Shown here: positions 25,242 through 33,749 of the stretch, one piece after another | Position numbering within the stretch: position 1 is the first letter of the stretch | How the letters are laid out: each line of letters starts with the position of its first letter | Origin: Roseobacter sp. | Lineage (GTDB): Bacteria > Pseudomonadota > Alphaproteobacteria > Rhodobacterales > Rhodobacteraceae | Reading direction: 5' to 3' | Assembly: GCA_015665415.1 (NCBI GenBank) | Contig: JADFAE010000005.1 | Coordinates: forward strand, 248,001 to 312,000 | Length of the DNA stretch: 64,000 nucleotides | Notes under the pieces: generated by a model | Told to the model about the DNA's origin: nothing | Seen by the model: the letters and a program-made list of their open reading frames with translations, nothing else | The model's database searches: none | Translations under genes and position numbers: made by a program

Positions 25242-28200
25242 GCGGCCCCCTCCAATGTCGCGATGATCGAGTTGCGGCGGGTGGCCCAGAGACCGGCCTC
25301 AGCCAGGGCGCGAAACCGGTCCTGCATCGCCTGCAGCGCGGCGGGGTTTTCACGCTGCAGAAACTCCACCAGATCGTCGCGCCCCAGGGTGGCCTCGAAA
25401 TAGAGATCAAAGAGATGCGCGGGAACCACCTGGGCCAGATGGGCAAAGGCGGCCATGTGATCCAGGGTGGCGGCGATTTCGGCACCGCCCCTGAAACCGT
25501 GCATCATCATGGCGCTGGCCCAGTCTGGGTTGATCGCCCGGGCGCGGGTGACACGGGCGATTTCCTCGCCCAATGACCGCGCTTTGGGCTGATCCGGGCG
25601 GGTGGCGTCCAGATGGTAGAGTGCGGGTGCGGGCTCACCGATGCGGGCCATGGCAGCAGCAAAACCCGCCTCATGGGCGGCATAGTCCGAGGCCACCAGA
25701 ACATCGGTCTCAGGCAGGTCCTGCAAATGCACAAAGCTGTCGGCGGACTTCAGGCGGCGCTCCAAAGCCTCGCGCGCTTCGGAGATATCCCCTTTGGCGT
25801 CGATGGCGTGGGATGACGCGCTGAGCCAGGCCTCGCCTGCTGCGGCGCGGGCCGTCTCACTGTAGTCCTCGATATGGGCCCCCATCGAGAGGCCATATTG
25901 GCCGGGTTTGGGGCCAAAAACACGCGGGATTTGAGACAGGTAGGGGTTGTCAGCCGTGCTTTCCTCTCGGGATGCCAGGGCAGCGGCGGCCGTTTCGAAC
26001 ATCTGGGCCAGTCCGGGAAAGACATCGCGGAACAGACCAGAGACCCTGAGGGTCACATCGATGCGGGGACGCCCCAACATCGTGAGCGGCAGCACTTCAA
26101 AGCCCGAGACCCGTTCAGAACCAGCATCCCATTTGGGCGCAAGCCCGGCCAGATGCAGCGCCATGGCAAATTCCTCGCCTGCGGTGCGCATGGTGGCGGA
26201 GCCCCAGAGATCAATCACCAGACCCTGTGGCCAGTCGCCATGGTCCTGCAGGTGGCGGCGCAGCAGCTCTTCCGCCAGCTTAACCCCCTGCGCCTGCGCC
26301 GCCCGTGACGGCACCGAACGTGGGTCGGTGGTAAAGAGGTTACGCCCGGTGGGCAGCACGTCGGAGCGACCGCGAAAGGGAGAGCCGGAGGGGCCGGGAG
26401 GCACCAGCTGACCGTTCAGCGCCGCAACCAGCCCGGCGCGCTCGCCCGCGCCACTGTCTCCGGTGCCAAAGATATGCAGCCCTTCCCCGTATTGGCTTTC
26501 CTTGATGTCGCAGACAAAGGCATCGATTCGGGTGATGGCCTCGGCAGCAGAGCTGTCTGCGGTCAGCCCCAGATCGGCCTCGACGCCAGTGCCCTGCGCC
26601 TCGGCGCGGATGTCATCGATCAGCCGGTCCCGCCGATTGGGGTCCAACCCGTCGGCGGTGGAATATTCGTCCAGCAGGCTTTCGAGCCGGGCCATGCCTT
26701 CGGGCAGATTGGTCTGCGCCAGGGGCGGTGGCAGATGGCCCAGGGTGACCGCGCCGATACGACGCTTGGCCTGGGCGGCTTCGCCGGGGTCATTGACAAT
26801 AAAGGGGTAGGCCACCGGCAGGGATCCGGTCAGTGCTTCGGGCCAGCAATCCTGCGACAGGGCAACGGCCTTGCCGGGCAGCCATTCCAGCGTGCCATGG
26901 GCTCCGATATGCACCAGCACGTCGATCTGCCTGCGCAGCCACAGGTAAAACGCGACATAGGCATGGCGCGGGGTGCGGTCGAGATCGTGGTAGTCATCGA
27001 CCCGTGTTTTGACCTCGCCGCGTTCTGGCTGCAGCGCAATCAGCACATTGCCCGCTCGCAGGGCGTTGAAATGCAGCGCGCCCTCGGCACAGTCGGGATC
27101 TTCTTCCGGCGCTCCCCAGGCGTCAAACAAGGCTTGCCGCAAAGACGCGGGCAGATCGCTCAGCGCGCTGCGATAGTCTGCCAGTGGCAGGCTCATCCGG
27201 GCCTGCGACAGCTGCTGACCCAGGTCGCCCAGAGCGTCCAGATTGTCCGGGCCAGCTTTCGCCGAGGTCACGTCATAGCCCTGTTGTGCCAACTCCCGCA
27301 GGATCTCGCTGCAGGAGGCCAGCGCATCCAGTCCCACCGCATGAGCGAGGTTGTAGCCCTTGCCGGGATAGGTCGAGAGCACCAGTGCCAATTGTTTATC
27401 TGCGTTGATCAGGGTTGCCAGCTTTAGCCAACCTTCAACCCGGTCAATCACGGCCTTGATCCGGTCCGGCTGGGCGCGATGGGCAAAGCGGGAATATTGC
27501 AGATCGGGATCTTTTTTGCCCGGCGCTTTGAAACTGACCACGCCGGTCAGGATGCGGCCGTCGACCTCGGGCAGGACCACATGCATGGCCAGGTCGGCAG
27601 GGGACAAGCCGCGCGCCGCCTCTGCCCAGTCTTTTTTGCGGGCGGTAGAAAGCGCGACCTGAAACACCGGGCACCCTGTGGTCGATAGCGGAGAGGCGCT
27701 GCCGTCTGTGCCCTGCGCCGAAAAGGCGGTGGCATTGAGGATCGCTGCTGGCTTGAGCTCAGGCAGGGTCTGGCGCAACCACTGCGCCGCATCCGGCGTT
27801 TTCAGGCTGGCAGCAAAGATCCCATATGCTCCATAGCCACGGGCACGCAGCTCAGTGATCAGGGCATCCACCGGCTCTGTATCGGCGGCGGTCAGATACG
27901 AGCGATAGAAGCTGACCAGAACCAGCGGCTTGTCCTGCTGTGGCAGGGTCGGGATGACGCCTTTTTGGGGGTCGTAAAACCCGTGACCTGGTGTGGTCTT
28001 CAGGCCTATGACCGGTCCGGCATATAGCCCTGCAGCCAGCGACAACTGTGCCAGAGCCGCCTGGGCGGCCACGGCCCCACCTGCATCACAGAGCGCTTGG
28101 AGGCGGCGCAGGGTCGAAACAGGCAAGGTAGAGAGTTCATCCAGACGGGCATCTTCGCGGCCATCTGCGGGTAGAATCGCCAGCGCGATGCCTTTGCGCC

Positions 28201-28513
28201 GGGCCAGATCCTGCAGCGTGGCGAGTCCATAGGACCAGTAGCTTTCGCCACCAATAAGACGCACCAGGATGCCTTTGACCCCCCCAAGCGTCTGTTCGGC
28301 GTAGGTATCAACAGAGAGCGGATGTTTCAGTGCAACCAGATTGGCCAGCCGCAACGAAGGCAGCTTGCCTTGCGCACGATGCCACCCGGCGGCAAAGGCG
28401 CCGAGATCACTGTCGGAAAAGGACAGCGCCACCAGATCTGCGGGTGTCTGCCCCAGATCCTGTGGCGTGTCGGTCTGATCCAACCCATGGCTTTCGCGGA
28501 AAACAACATGCAT
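25238..28513 (-). CDS. cobN: Cobaltochelatase large subunit
   Basis: This 1091-residue CobN protein inserts Co2+ into hydrogenobyrinic acid a,c-diamide using ATP with CobS and CobT, which are not in this window. Typical blocks are VHIGAHGTLEWLPGKAVALS, ADGLDPNRRDRLIDDIRAEA and LVIDLWGSATMRTAGEEFA, and the C-terminal MMMHGFRGGAEIAATLDH. AGGAGA lies eight bases before ATG 28513. The upstream 149 bases to cobW are very G+C-rich and hold no gene I recognise. Confidence 0.95.
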   Translation of the reverse strand: MHVVFRESHGLDQTDTPQDLGQTPADLVALSFSDSDLGAFAAGWHRAQGKLPSLRLANLVALKHPLSVDTYAEQTLGGVKGILVRLIGGESYWSYGLATLQDLARRKGIALAILPADGREDARLDELSTLPVSTLRRLQALCDAGGAVAAQAALAQLSLAAGLYAGPVIGLKTTPGHGFYDPQKGVIPTLPQQDKPLVLVSFYRSYLTAADTEPVDALITELRARGYGAYGIFAASLKTPDAAQWLRQTLPELKPAAILNATAFSAQGTDGSASPLSTTGCPVFQVALSTARKKDWAEAARGLSPADLAMHVVLPEVDGRILTGVVSFKAPGKKDPDLQYSRFAHRAQPDRIKAVIDRVEGWLKLATLINADKQLALVLSTYPGKGYNLAHAVGLDALASCSEILRELAQQGYDVTSAKAGPDNLDALGDLGQQLSQARMSLPLADYRSALSDLPASLRQALFDAWGAPEEDPDCAEGALHFNALRAGNVLIALQPERGEVKTRVDDYHDLDRTPRHAYVAFYLWLRRQIDVLVHIGAHGTLEWLPGKAVALSQDCWPEALTGSLPVAYPFIVNDPGEAAQAKRRIGAVTLGHLPPPLAQTNLPEGMARLESLLDEYSTADGLDPNRRDRLIDDIRAEAQGTGVEADLGLTADSSAAEAITRIDAFVCDIKESQYGEGLHIFGTGDSGAGERAGLVAALNGQLVPPGPSGSPFRGRSDVLPTGRNLFTTDPRSVPSRAAQAQGVKLAEELLRRHLQDHGDWPQGLVIDLWGSATMRTAGEEFAMALHLAGLAPKWDAGSERVSGFEVLPLTMLGRPRIDVTLRVSGLFRDVFPGLAQMFETAAAALASREESTADNPYLSQIPRVFGPKPGQYGLSMGAHIEDYSETARAAAGEAWLSASSHAIDAKGDISEAREALERRLKSADSFVHLQDLPETDVLVASDYAAHEAGFAAAMARIGEPAPALYHLDATRPDQPKARSLGEEIARVTRARAINPDWASAMMMHGFRGGAEIAATLDHMAAFAHLAQVVPAHLFDLYFEATLGRDDLVEFLQRENPAALQAMQDRFRALAEAGLWATRRNSIIATLEGAA

Positions 28514-28662
28514 CGCTTATGTCTCCTGAGCAATGCTGAGGGCGGTGTCCGTCCGGGCGGGGAGGGGGCGAAGCACCCGCCCCGTGGGGGGCGGAACGGG
28601 CGCTGCCCGGCCTTGCGGCCGGGAGGAGTGCCCCGAGATTTGCTTCGCAGTCGACATATTTA

Positions 28663-29697
28663 TCAGGCCCCGAGTTCAGCGCGGATTGCGGCAGCGTCGA
28701 TATTGTCGTGTTCGGCAATCACCACCAGCTGGGTGCGCCGGTCTGTGTCCCCCCAGGGCTGATCGTATTGGGCCCGCAGGCGCTCGCCCACGGCCTGAAC
28801 CAACATGCGCATCGGTTTTCCTTCCACCGCAACATAGCCTTTGACGCGCAGAATATTACGCTCGCGGGCAAGTTTCACGATGGCATTTTGCAGCGCTTCA
28901 GGATCGGATACTTCGCCCAATTCGACCACGATGCTTTCGAAATCGTCATGTTCGTGATCGTGATGCCCGTCGTGGTGGCTGGGACGTGCTTCCAGATCGT
29001 CTTCGGCGGCCGCATTCAGGCCCAGAATAATACGGGGATCAATCACACCTTCGCTCATCGGCAGGATTGGCAGCTGGCGGGGCGCTTCGGCCTCGATCAC
29101 TTTGCGGGCGGCTTCCAGGCCCACCTCACCGGCGAGATCAGCCTTGGACAGCAAGACGATATCGGCGCAGGAAATCTGGTCCTCAAAGACCTCCGACAGC
29201 GGGGTCTCGTGATCCAGGCTGTCGTCGGCCTCGCGCTGGGCCTCAACGGCGGCGAGATCGGGGGCAAACTGACCTGCGGCCACGGCCTCTGCATCGGCCA
29301 GGGCAATGACGCCATCAACGGTGATGCGCGAGCGGATCGCAGGCCAATCAAAGGCCTTCAAGAGCGGTTTCGGCAGCGCCAGACCAGAGGTCTCGATCAG
29401 GATATGCTCGGGCGCTTCGGGCAGCGCCATCAGCGCCTCGATGGTGGGGATGAAATCATCCGCCACTGTGCAGCAGATGCAGCCATTGGCCAGTTCGACG
29501 ATGTTGTTTTCGGGACAGTTTTCATCGGCGCAGGACTTCAGGATATCGCCATCGACGCCGGCGGTGCCAAATTCATTGACCAGCACCGCCAGACGTTTGC
29601 CCTGTGGGTTCTGCATCAGGTGGCGGATCAATGTGGTTTTACCCGCACCCAGAAAACCGGTGATGACAGTGACGGGGATCTTGTTGAGGTCGCTCAT
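28663..29697 (-). CDS. cobW: CobW-type GTPase (G3E metallochaperone)
   Basis: This 344-residue protein has a Walker A (GFLGAGKTTLIRHL), the metal-binding CxCC motif in GCICCTV, a switch/NKxD-equivalent LSKADLAGEV, and a His/Asp-rich loop around residue 240 (SHHDGHHDHEHDD) before the C-terminal CobW_C domain. G3E GTPases deliver metal ions; with cobN downstream, cobalt delivery to the chelatase is the likely job. It lies three bases after a DUF1636 gene and is followed by cobN. Confidence 0.93.
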   Translation of the reverse strand: MSDLNKIPVTVITGFLGAGKTTLIRHLMQNPQGKRLAVLVNEFGTAGVDGDILKSCADENCPENNIVELANGCICCTVADDFIPTIEALMALPEAPEHILIETSGLALPKPLLKAFDWPAIRSRITVDGVIALADAEAVAAGQFAPDLAAVEAQREADDSLDHETPLSEVFEDQISCADIVLLSKADLAGEVGLEAARKVIEAEAPRQLPILPMSEGVIDPRIILGLNAAAEDDLEARPSHHDGHHDHEHDDFESIVVELGEVSDPEALQNAIVKLARERNILRVKGYVAVEGKPMRMLVQAVGERLRAQYDQPWGDTDRRTQLVVIAEHDNIDAAAIRAELGA

Positions 29698-29700
29698 GGG

Positions 29701-30114
29701 CTAGTCGTCCTTGGATGGGATCGTGAGGGGAGGAATGCGGGCGATGGATTGTTTGCGAAACACTTGCGGGCGTTGCCGCCAGGGCACCAGCCCATCGGTT
29801 GTGGCGGCATAGGCGGCGGCGCCGGCAAGAATGTCGTCAACATGCTGATCGGGGTCGAGGTCGCCATAGACATAGCTCCAGCGGTCATCACCACCGGTCA
29901 GCACCATGGCGCAGCTCCGCTTGCAGGCGGAGAGGCACTCGACGCCGCGCACTGTCACGCCCTCGGGCAATTCGGCTTCGGACAGCGCAGCCATCAGGAC
30001 GGAGCCGGGGCGGGTGGCCTCAGGGTCGGTGCCTTCGGGTCGGCAGGTGGTGCAGATCGTCAAGGTGACCCCTGCGGTGATTTGGACTGTGGGGTCCGCC
30101 ATATCTTCAGCCAT
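29701..30114 (-). CDS. DUF1636 metal-binding protein (second copy)
   Basis: This 137-residue protein has cysteines C21-x2-C24 and C60-x3-C64 plus C68 (CTTC, CLSAC), the same [2Fe-2S] thioredoxin-like layout as the gene at 16440-16778 but with a longer C-terminal tail. AGGA precedes ATG 30114; the upstream part of the frame is riboswitch sequence. It is the first gene of the cobW-cobN transcript and lies about 110 bases after the third cobalamin riboswitch. Confidence 0.8.
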   Translation of the reverse strand: MAEDMADPTVQITAGVTLTICTTCRPEGTDPEATRPGSVLMAALSEAELPEGVTVRGVECLSACKRSCAMVLTGGDDRWSYVYGDLDPDQHVDDILAGAAAYAATTDGLVPWRQRPQVFRKQSIARIPPLTIPSKDD

Positions 30115-30224
30115 CGCGCGCTTCCTAATCGGGGAGGGTGCGGGGCTGTGCCAGCAGGGGAGAGGCCTAGGGCGCACTCCCACAACCAGTTGCGAAACAC
30201 CCCGTCCGCTCGTTGTCTCATCCG

Positions 30225-30425
30225 TTGGCAGGTCTCCCGGCTTGCGGATCTCGACGGGCCTATGGCCTGTCTGCGGTGCTCCAACCTTCCCGGGACGTGA
30301 CGGGCACGCATCCAGTGGCATCAGAGACCTCTCCGGTCACGGTCGCGGGGGCGGCTGCGCTTAGGTTCTGCTCGACTGGATCTCCAGCGCGGGGCAAGGC
30401 CTGTCACATTCCCTCTTCGCCTGCA
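30225..30425 (-). ncRNA. Cobalamin riboswitch upstream of DUF1636-cobW-cobN
   Basis: The minus strand contains GAGGGAATGTGACAGG near the 5' end, CGCCCCCGCGACCGTGACC in the middle, and the 3' box GCCGGGAGACCTGCC. A palindromic CCTGCAA-T-TTGCAGG lies at the 5' edge (30420-30434). Position and strand make it the leader of the long cob transcript; cobO starts divergently about 80 bases to the right. Boundaries are approximate. Confidence 0.9.
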
Positions 30426-30506
30426 ATTTGCAGGAACCAACGAAAACCCCCTTGCGCTATTGGGGGCTTCCTTGTCAAGACTTGGCCAAACAGCAGGAGA
30501 CCCGCC

Positions 30507-31142
30507 ATGAGCGAAAAGTCAGAAACCGACATCTCGGAAGAAGAAGCCGCCCGCCATGCCTCGAAGATGGCCAAGAAGAAGGCCGCGCGCGATCGGATGA
30601 TGAAAACCAAGGATGGTGAAAAAGGCCTGATCATCGTTCACACTGGCCCGGGCAAGGGCAAATCCAGCTCTGGTTTTGGCATGATCATGCGCTGCATCGC
30701 CCATGGGATGCCCTCGGCGGTGGTGCAGTTCATCAAAGGTGCCTGGCAGACCGGCGAGCGCACCCTGATCGAAGAGAATTTCAGCGATCTGTGTCAGTTC
30801 TACGCCATGGGCGAAGGCTTTACCTGGGAGACCCAGGATAAGGCCCGCGATATTGCGGCGGCGCAAAAGGGCTGGGAAAAGGCCAAGGAGATGATCCGAG
30901 ATGAGCGCAACACCATGGTGTTGCTCGATGAAATCAACATCGCGCTGCGCTATGACTATCTCGATCTTGACGAAGTGCTTGAATTCCTGGTCGAGGAAAA
31001 GCCGCCAATGACCCATGTGGTGCTGACCGGGCGCAATGCCAAGGAAGAGCTGATCGAGATCGCCGATCTGGTTACTGAGATGGGGCAGATCAAGCATCCC
31101 TTCCGCGCCGGTGTGAAGGCGCAAAAGGGGGTTGAGTTTTGA
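30507..31142 (+). CDS. cobO: Cob(I)yrinic acid a,c-diamide adenosyltransferase
   Basis: This 211-residue CobO/BtuR protein has the P-loop HTGPGKGKSSSGFG near residue 48 and VLLDEINIALRYDYLD. It adenosylates cob(I)yrinic acid a,c-diamide. AGGAGA precedes ATG 30507. It is divergent from the riboswitch-led cob operon and has no riboswitch of its own on its strand. The Lys-rich N-terminal region (about residues 18-32) is common in CobO. Confidence 0.95.
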   Translation: MSEKSETDISEEEAARHASKMAKKKAARDRMMKTKDGEKGLIIVHTGPGKGKSSSGFGMIMRCIAHGMPSAVVQFIKGAWQTGERTLIEENFSDLCQFYAMGEGFTWETQDKARDIAAAQKGWEKAKEMIRDERNTMVLLDEINIALRYDYLDLDEVLEFLVEEKPPMTHVVLTGRNAKEELIEIADLVTEMGQIKHPFRAGVKAQKGVEF

Positions 31143-31149
31143 TCGATTT

Positions 31150-31169
31150 GCCCGACCCAAGGGTCGGGC
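31150..31169. terminator. GC-rich hairpin between convergent cobO and glpD
   Basis: GCCCGACCC/GGGTCGGGC with a two-base loop lies 8 bases after the cobO stop. There is no clear U-run on the cobO strand, so termination efficiency is uncertain; it may serve both convergent genes. Confidence 0.5.
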
Positions 31170-31232
31170 GCGCCTGACCTCCCCCCCGGGAAGGCGCTTT
31201 GCACCTTACCAAGGTCAGGCTGAGCGTGATCT

Positions 31233-32810
31233 TCAAGCGGCGCGCTGGCTCAGTTGGTCCTGAATATAGGCATCCACTGCGTCGCGCTGAGCGTGATCCA
31301 GACGCAGGCCCAGCTTGGTGCGCCGCCACAGGAAATCCTCGCCGCTGCGCACCCATTCGCGACCCATGGCCCAATCCAGCTCACGCGCAGTCAGGGTGGC
31401 ACCAAAATCCTGCCCCAGATCGGCGGCGGATTTGGCATCGCCCAGCACCTCCCAGGCCTCCAGCCCATAGGCGCGGATCAGGCGACGGGTCGCGTAGGCA
31501 GAGAGGAAGGGATAATCGGCGGCGAGCTTGGCCACCAGCTTGGTGACATCCTCAACCGGGAAATCGCCGCCGGGCATGGCAACCCCTGCGGTCCAGTCGC
31601 CTTTGATCCCGGGCAGGGCTTCACCGATCTTGGCCAGCGCCGCTTCGGCCAGCTTGCGATAGGTGGTGATCTTGCCGCCAAAGACATTGAGCAGCGGCGC
31701 CTGCGCCTGATCCAGTGTCAGCACATATTCGCGGGTCGCCGCCGTGGCAGAGCTGGCCCCGTCATCATAGAGCGGGCGCACCCCTGAATAGGTCCAGACA
31801 ATGTCGGAACGCTTGAGCGGTTTGTCAAAATAGTTTGACGCAAAATCAACCAGATAGTCCTGTTCCTGCGGCGTGCAAACCGGTGCAATATCAGGATCAT
31901 CGTGATCTGCATCGGTGGTGCCGATCAGCGTAAAGTCTTCTTCATAGGGAATGGCAAAAATGATGCGCCCGTCCTCGCCCTGGAAGAAATAGCAACGCCC
32001 GTGGTCAAACAGTTTGGGCACGACGATATGGCTGCCGCGCACCAATCGTACGGTTTCGCGGCTGTTCTGCCCCAGTGTCTGACGCAGCAGTTCCGCCACC
32101 CAGGGTCCGCCGGCATTGACCAGCATACGCGCGCGATGCTCGCGGGTTTCACCGCTGGCATGGTCCTTGGTGCGGATGACCCAGTGATCGGATTTGCGCT
32201 CAGTGCTGATGACTTCGGTGCGGGTCAGGATCTGGGCACCGCGCGCCTCGGCATCGCGGGCGTTCAGAACCACCAGCCGTGCATCCTCAATCCAGCAGTC
32301 GGAATATTCAAAGGCACGCTTGAATTTGCTCTTCAACGGTCGGCCGGCGGGGTCCACCCCTAGGTCAACCGAGCGGGTGCCGGGCAGGATGCCGCGTTTT
32401 CCAAGGCTGTCATAGAGAAACAGGCCAAGCCGAATCAGCCAGGCGGGGCGACGCCCCTTCATCCAGGGCATGAAGGTGGTTAGCAGTTTGGAGGTCGGCG
32501 TGGTGTTGTCAAAGCGCATGTCCTTGTGAAACGGCAGCACAAAACGCATGGGCCAAGAGATATGCGGCATCGCCTTCAGCAGCACTTCGCGCTCAATCAG
32601 GGCTTCGCGCACCAGGCGGAATTCAAAATACTCCAGATAGCGCAGCCCCCCGTGGAACAGTTTGGTCGAAGCTGAGGAGGTGGCCCAGGCCAGATCCTTC
32701 ATTTCGGCGAGGGTGACCGAGAGGCCACGCCCGGCAGCATCACGGGCAATGCCGCAGCCATTGATGCCACCGCCGATGATAAAGAGGTCGGTGATTTTCG
32801 GGTCAGTCAT
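31233..32810 (-). CDS. glpD: Aerobic glycerol-3-phosphate dehydrogenase
   Basis: This 525-residue FAD enzyme oxidises glycerol-3-phosphate to dihydroxyacetone phosphate at the inner membrane. The FAD fold LFIIGGGINGCGIARDAAGRG is at the N-terminus, with STKLFHGGLRYLEYFEFRLV and GGKITTYRKLAEAAL later. ATG 32810 gives the standard N-terminus and overlaps the glpR stop by 8 bases. No glpF, glpK or ABC transporter genes are in the window. Confidence 0.95.
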   Translation of the reverse strand: MTDPKITDLFIIGGGINGCGIARDAAGRGLSVTLAEMKDLAWATSSASTKLFHGGLRYLEYFEFRLVREALIEREVLLKAMPHISWPMRFVLPFHKDMRFDNTTPTSKLLTTFMPWMKGRRPAWLIRLGLFLYDSLGKRGILPGTRSVDLGVDPAGRPLKSKFKRAFEYSDCWIEDARLVVLNARDAEARGAQILTRTEVISTERKSDHWVIRTKDHASGETREHRARMLVNAGGPWVAELLRQTLGQNSRETVRLVRGSHIVVPKLFDHGRCYFFQGEDGRIIFAIPYEEDFTLIGTTDADHDDPDIAPVCTPQEQDYLVDFASNYFDKPLKRSDIVWTYSGVRPLYDDGASSATAATREYVLTLDQAQAPLLNVFGGKITTYRKLAEAALAKIGEALPGIKGDWTAGVAMPGGDFPVEDVTKLVAKLAADYPFLSAYATRRLIRAYGLEAWEVLGDAKSAADLGQDFGATLTARELDWAMGREWVRSGEDFLWRRTKLGLRLDHAQRDAVDAYIQDQLSQRAA

Positions 32811-33588
32811 TTTCGCGGCTTTCGTCAGGGTCAACAGTGAGAATACGGGTGCCGGCAGCCTGGGCTGCCTTGATAAACCTCTGGGGCGGCGCGCGGTCGG
32901 TGACCACCACATCCAGATCCGAGAGATCGCAAATGCGGATCGGGGCAGAGCGTTCGAACTTGCTGCCGTCACAGATCAGCACCTTGGTGCGGGCGTTTTG
33001 GAGGATCGCGCGCGCCACCGAGACTTCGCGGGCGTCATGGTCCAGAACCGCACCGTCGTCATCCAGCGCAGAGGCACCGATCACGGCAAAATCGACTTTG
33101 TAGCGAGAGATGAACTCAACCGCATCCTCGCCGACAATGGCCCCGTCGCTTTGCCGGATGGTGCCGCCTACCAGGATCAGATCCTTGATTTCACCACCCA
33201 TCAGGATGTTGATAATATTGATGTTATTGGAAAGAACTGTCAGTCCGCGATGCCCTGCGAGGGCGCGGGCGGTCTGTTCGGTGGAGGTGCCGATATTGAG
33301 CGCAAGGGAGCAATTGTCGGGGATGATATCTGCCACTGCATCTGCCATGTTCTGCTTTGCTTTGGCGTTCTGCTTGCGCCGGTCCGCATAGGCCCGGTTG
33401 GCAGCCGAGGCGGTGCGGACTGCGCCGCCATGGACCCGCGACAGCGCGCCGCGCGCAGAGAGATCACGCAGATCCGTGCGTATGGTTTGCAGCGAGACAC
33501 CAAAGCGCGCGGCGAGATCCTCAACCTCAACCCGGTCCTGGGTGCTCAGCAGTTCCAGAATCTGATCTTGGCGTGTGTTTGCGTGCAT
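32803..33588 (-). CDS. glpR: DeoR-family glycerol-3-phosphate repressor
   Basis: This 261-residue DeoR protein has an N-terminal helix-turn-helix (VEDLAARFGVSLQTIRTDLR), the family loop SRVHGGAV, and a sugar-phosphate-binding domain with ALNIGTSTEQTARAL. The gene overlaps glpD by 8 bases, so it is probably cotranscribed with its target and autoregulated. TTTCG repeats upstream (33626-33681) are the likely operator. Confidence 0.9.
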   Translation of the reverse strand: MHANTRQDQILELLSTQDRVEVEDLAARFGVSLQTIRTDLRDLSARGALSRVHGGAVRTASAANRAYADRRKQNAKAKQNMADAVADIIPDNCSLALNIGTSTEQTARALAGHRGLTVLSNNINIINILMGGEIKDLILVGGTIRQSDGAIVGEDAVEFISRYKVDFAVIGASALDDDGAVLDHDAREVSVARAILQNARTKVLICDGSKFERSAPIRICDLSDLDVVVTDRAPPQRFIKAAQAAGTRILTVDPDESREND

Positions 33589-33625
33589 CGGCTTTCCCTT
33601 TTGTCTGGGTGATTAGCGTAATGTC

Positions 33626-33681
33626 TTTCGAGAGTCACGAGATACTTTCGTTTCGCTTTCGATTTTTGCATAAATGCGAAA
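33626..33681. promoter_or_regulatory. Cluster of TTTCG repeats, candidate GlpR operator
   Basis: TTTCG occurs at 33626, 33646, 33651 and 33657, and in inverted form (CGAAA) at 33677, all within 60 bases upstream of glpR. DeoR-type GlpR proteins are known to bind TTTCG-type repeats, so autoregulation is plausible. Confidence 0.5.
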
Positions 33682-33749
33682 GGAAAAGGCGCGGCCAAAG
33701 CCACGCCCGTTTCCTCCCGTTTGCCTCGGGTCTTTTCGCAAATGGAAAA

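Noticed and set aside
28708-30300. 530-codon plus-strand frame opposite cobW and DUF1636
   Set aside because: It lies antisense to two recognised genes and reads into the riboswitch; composition is of shadow type.
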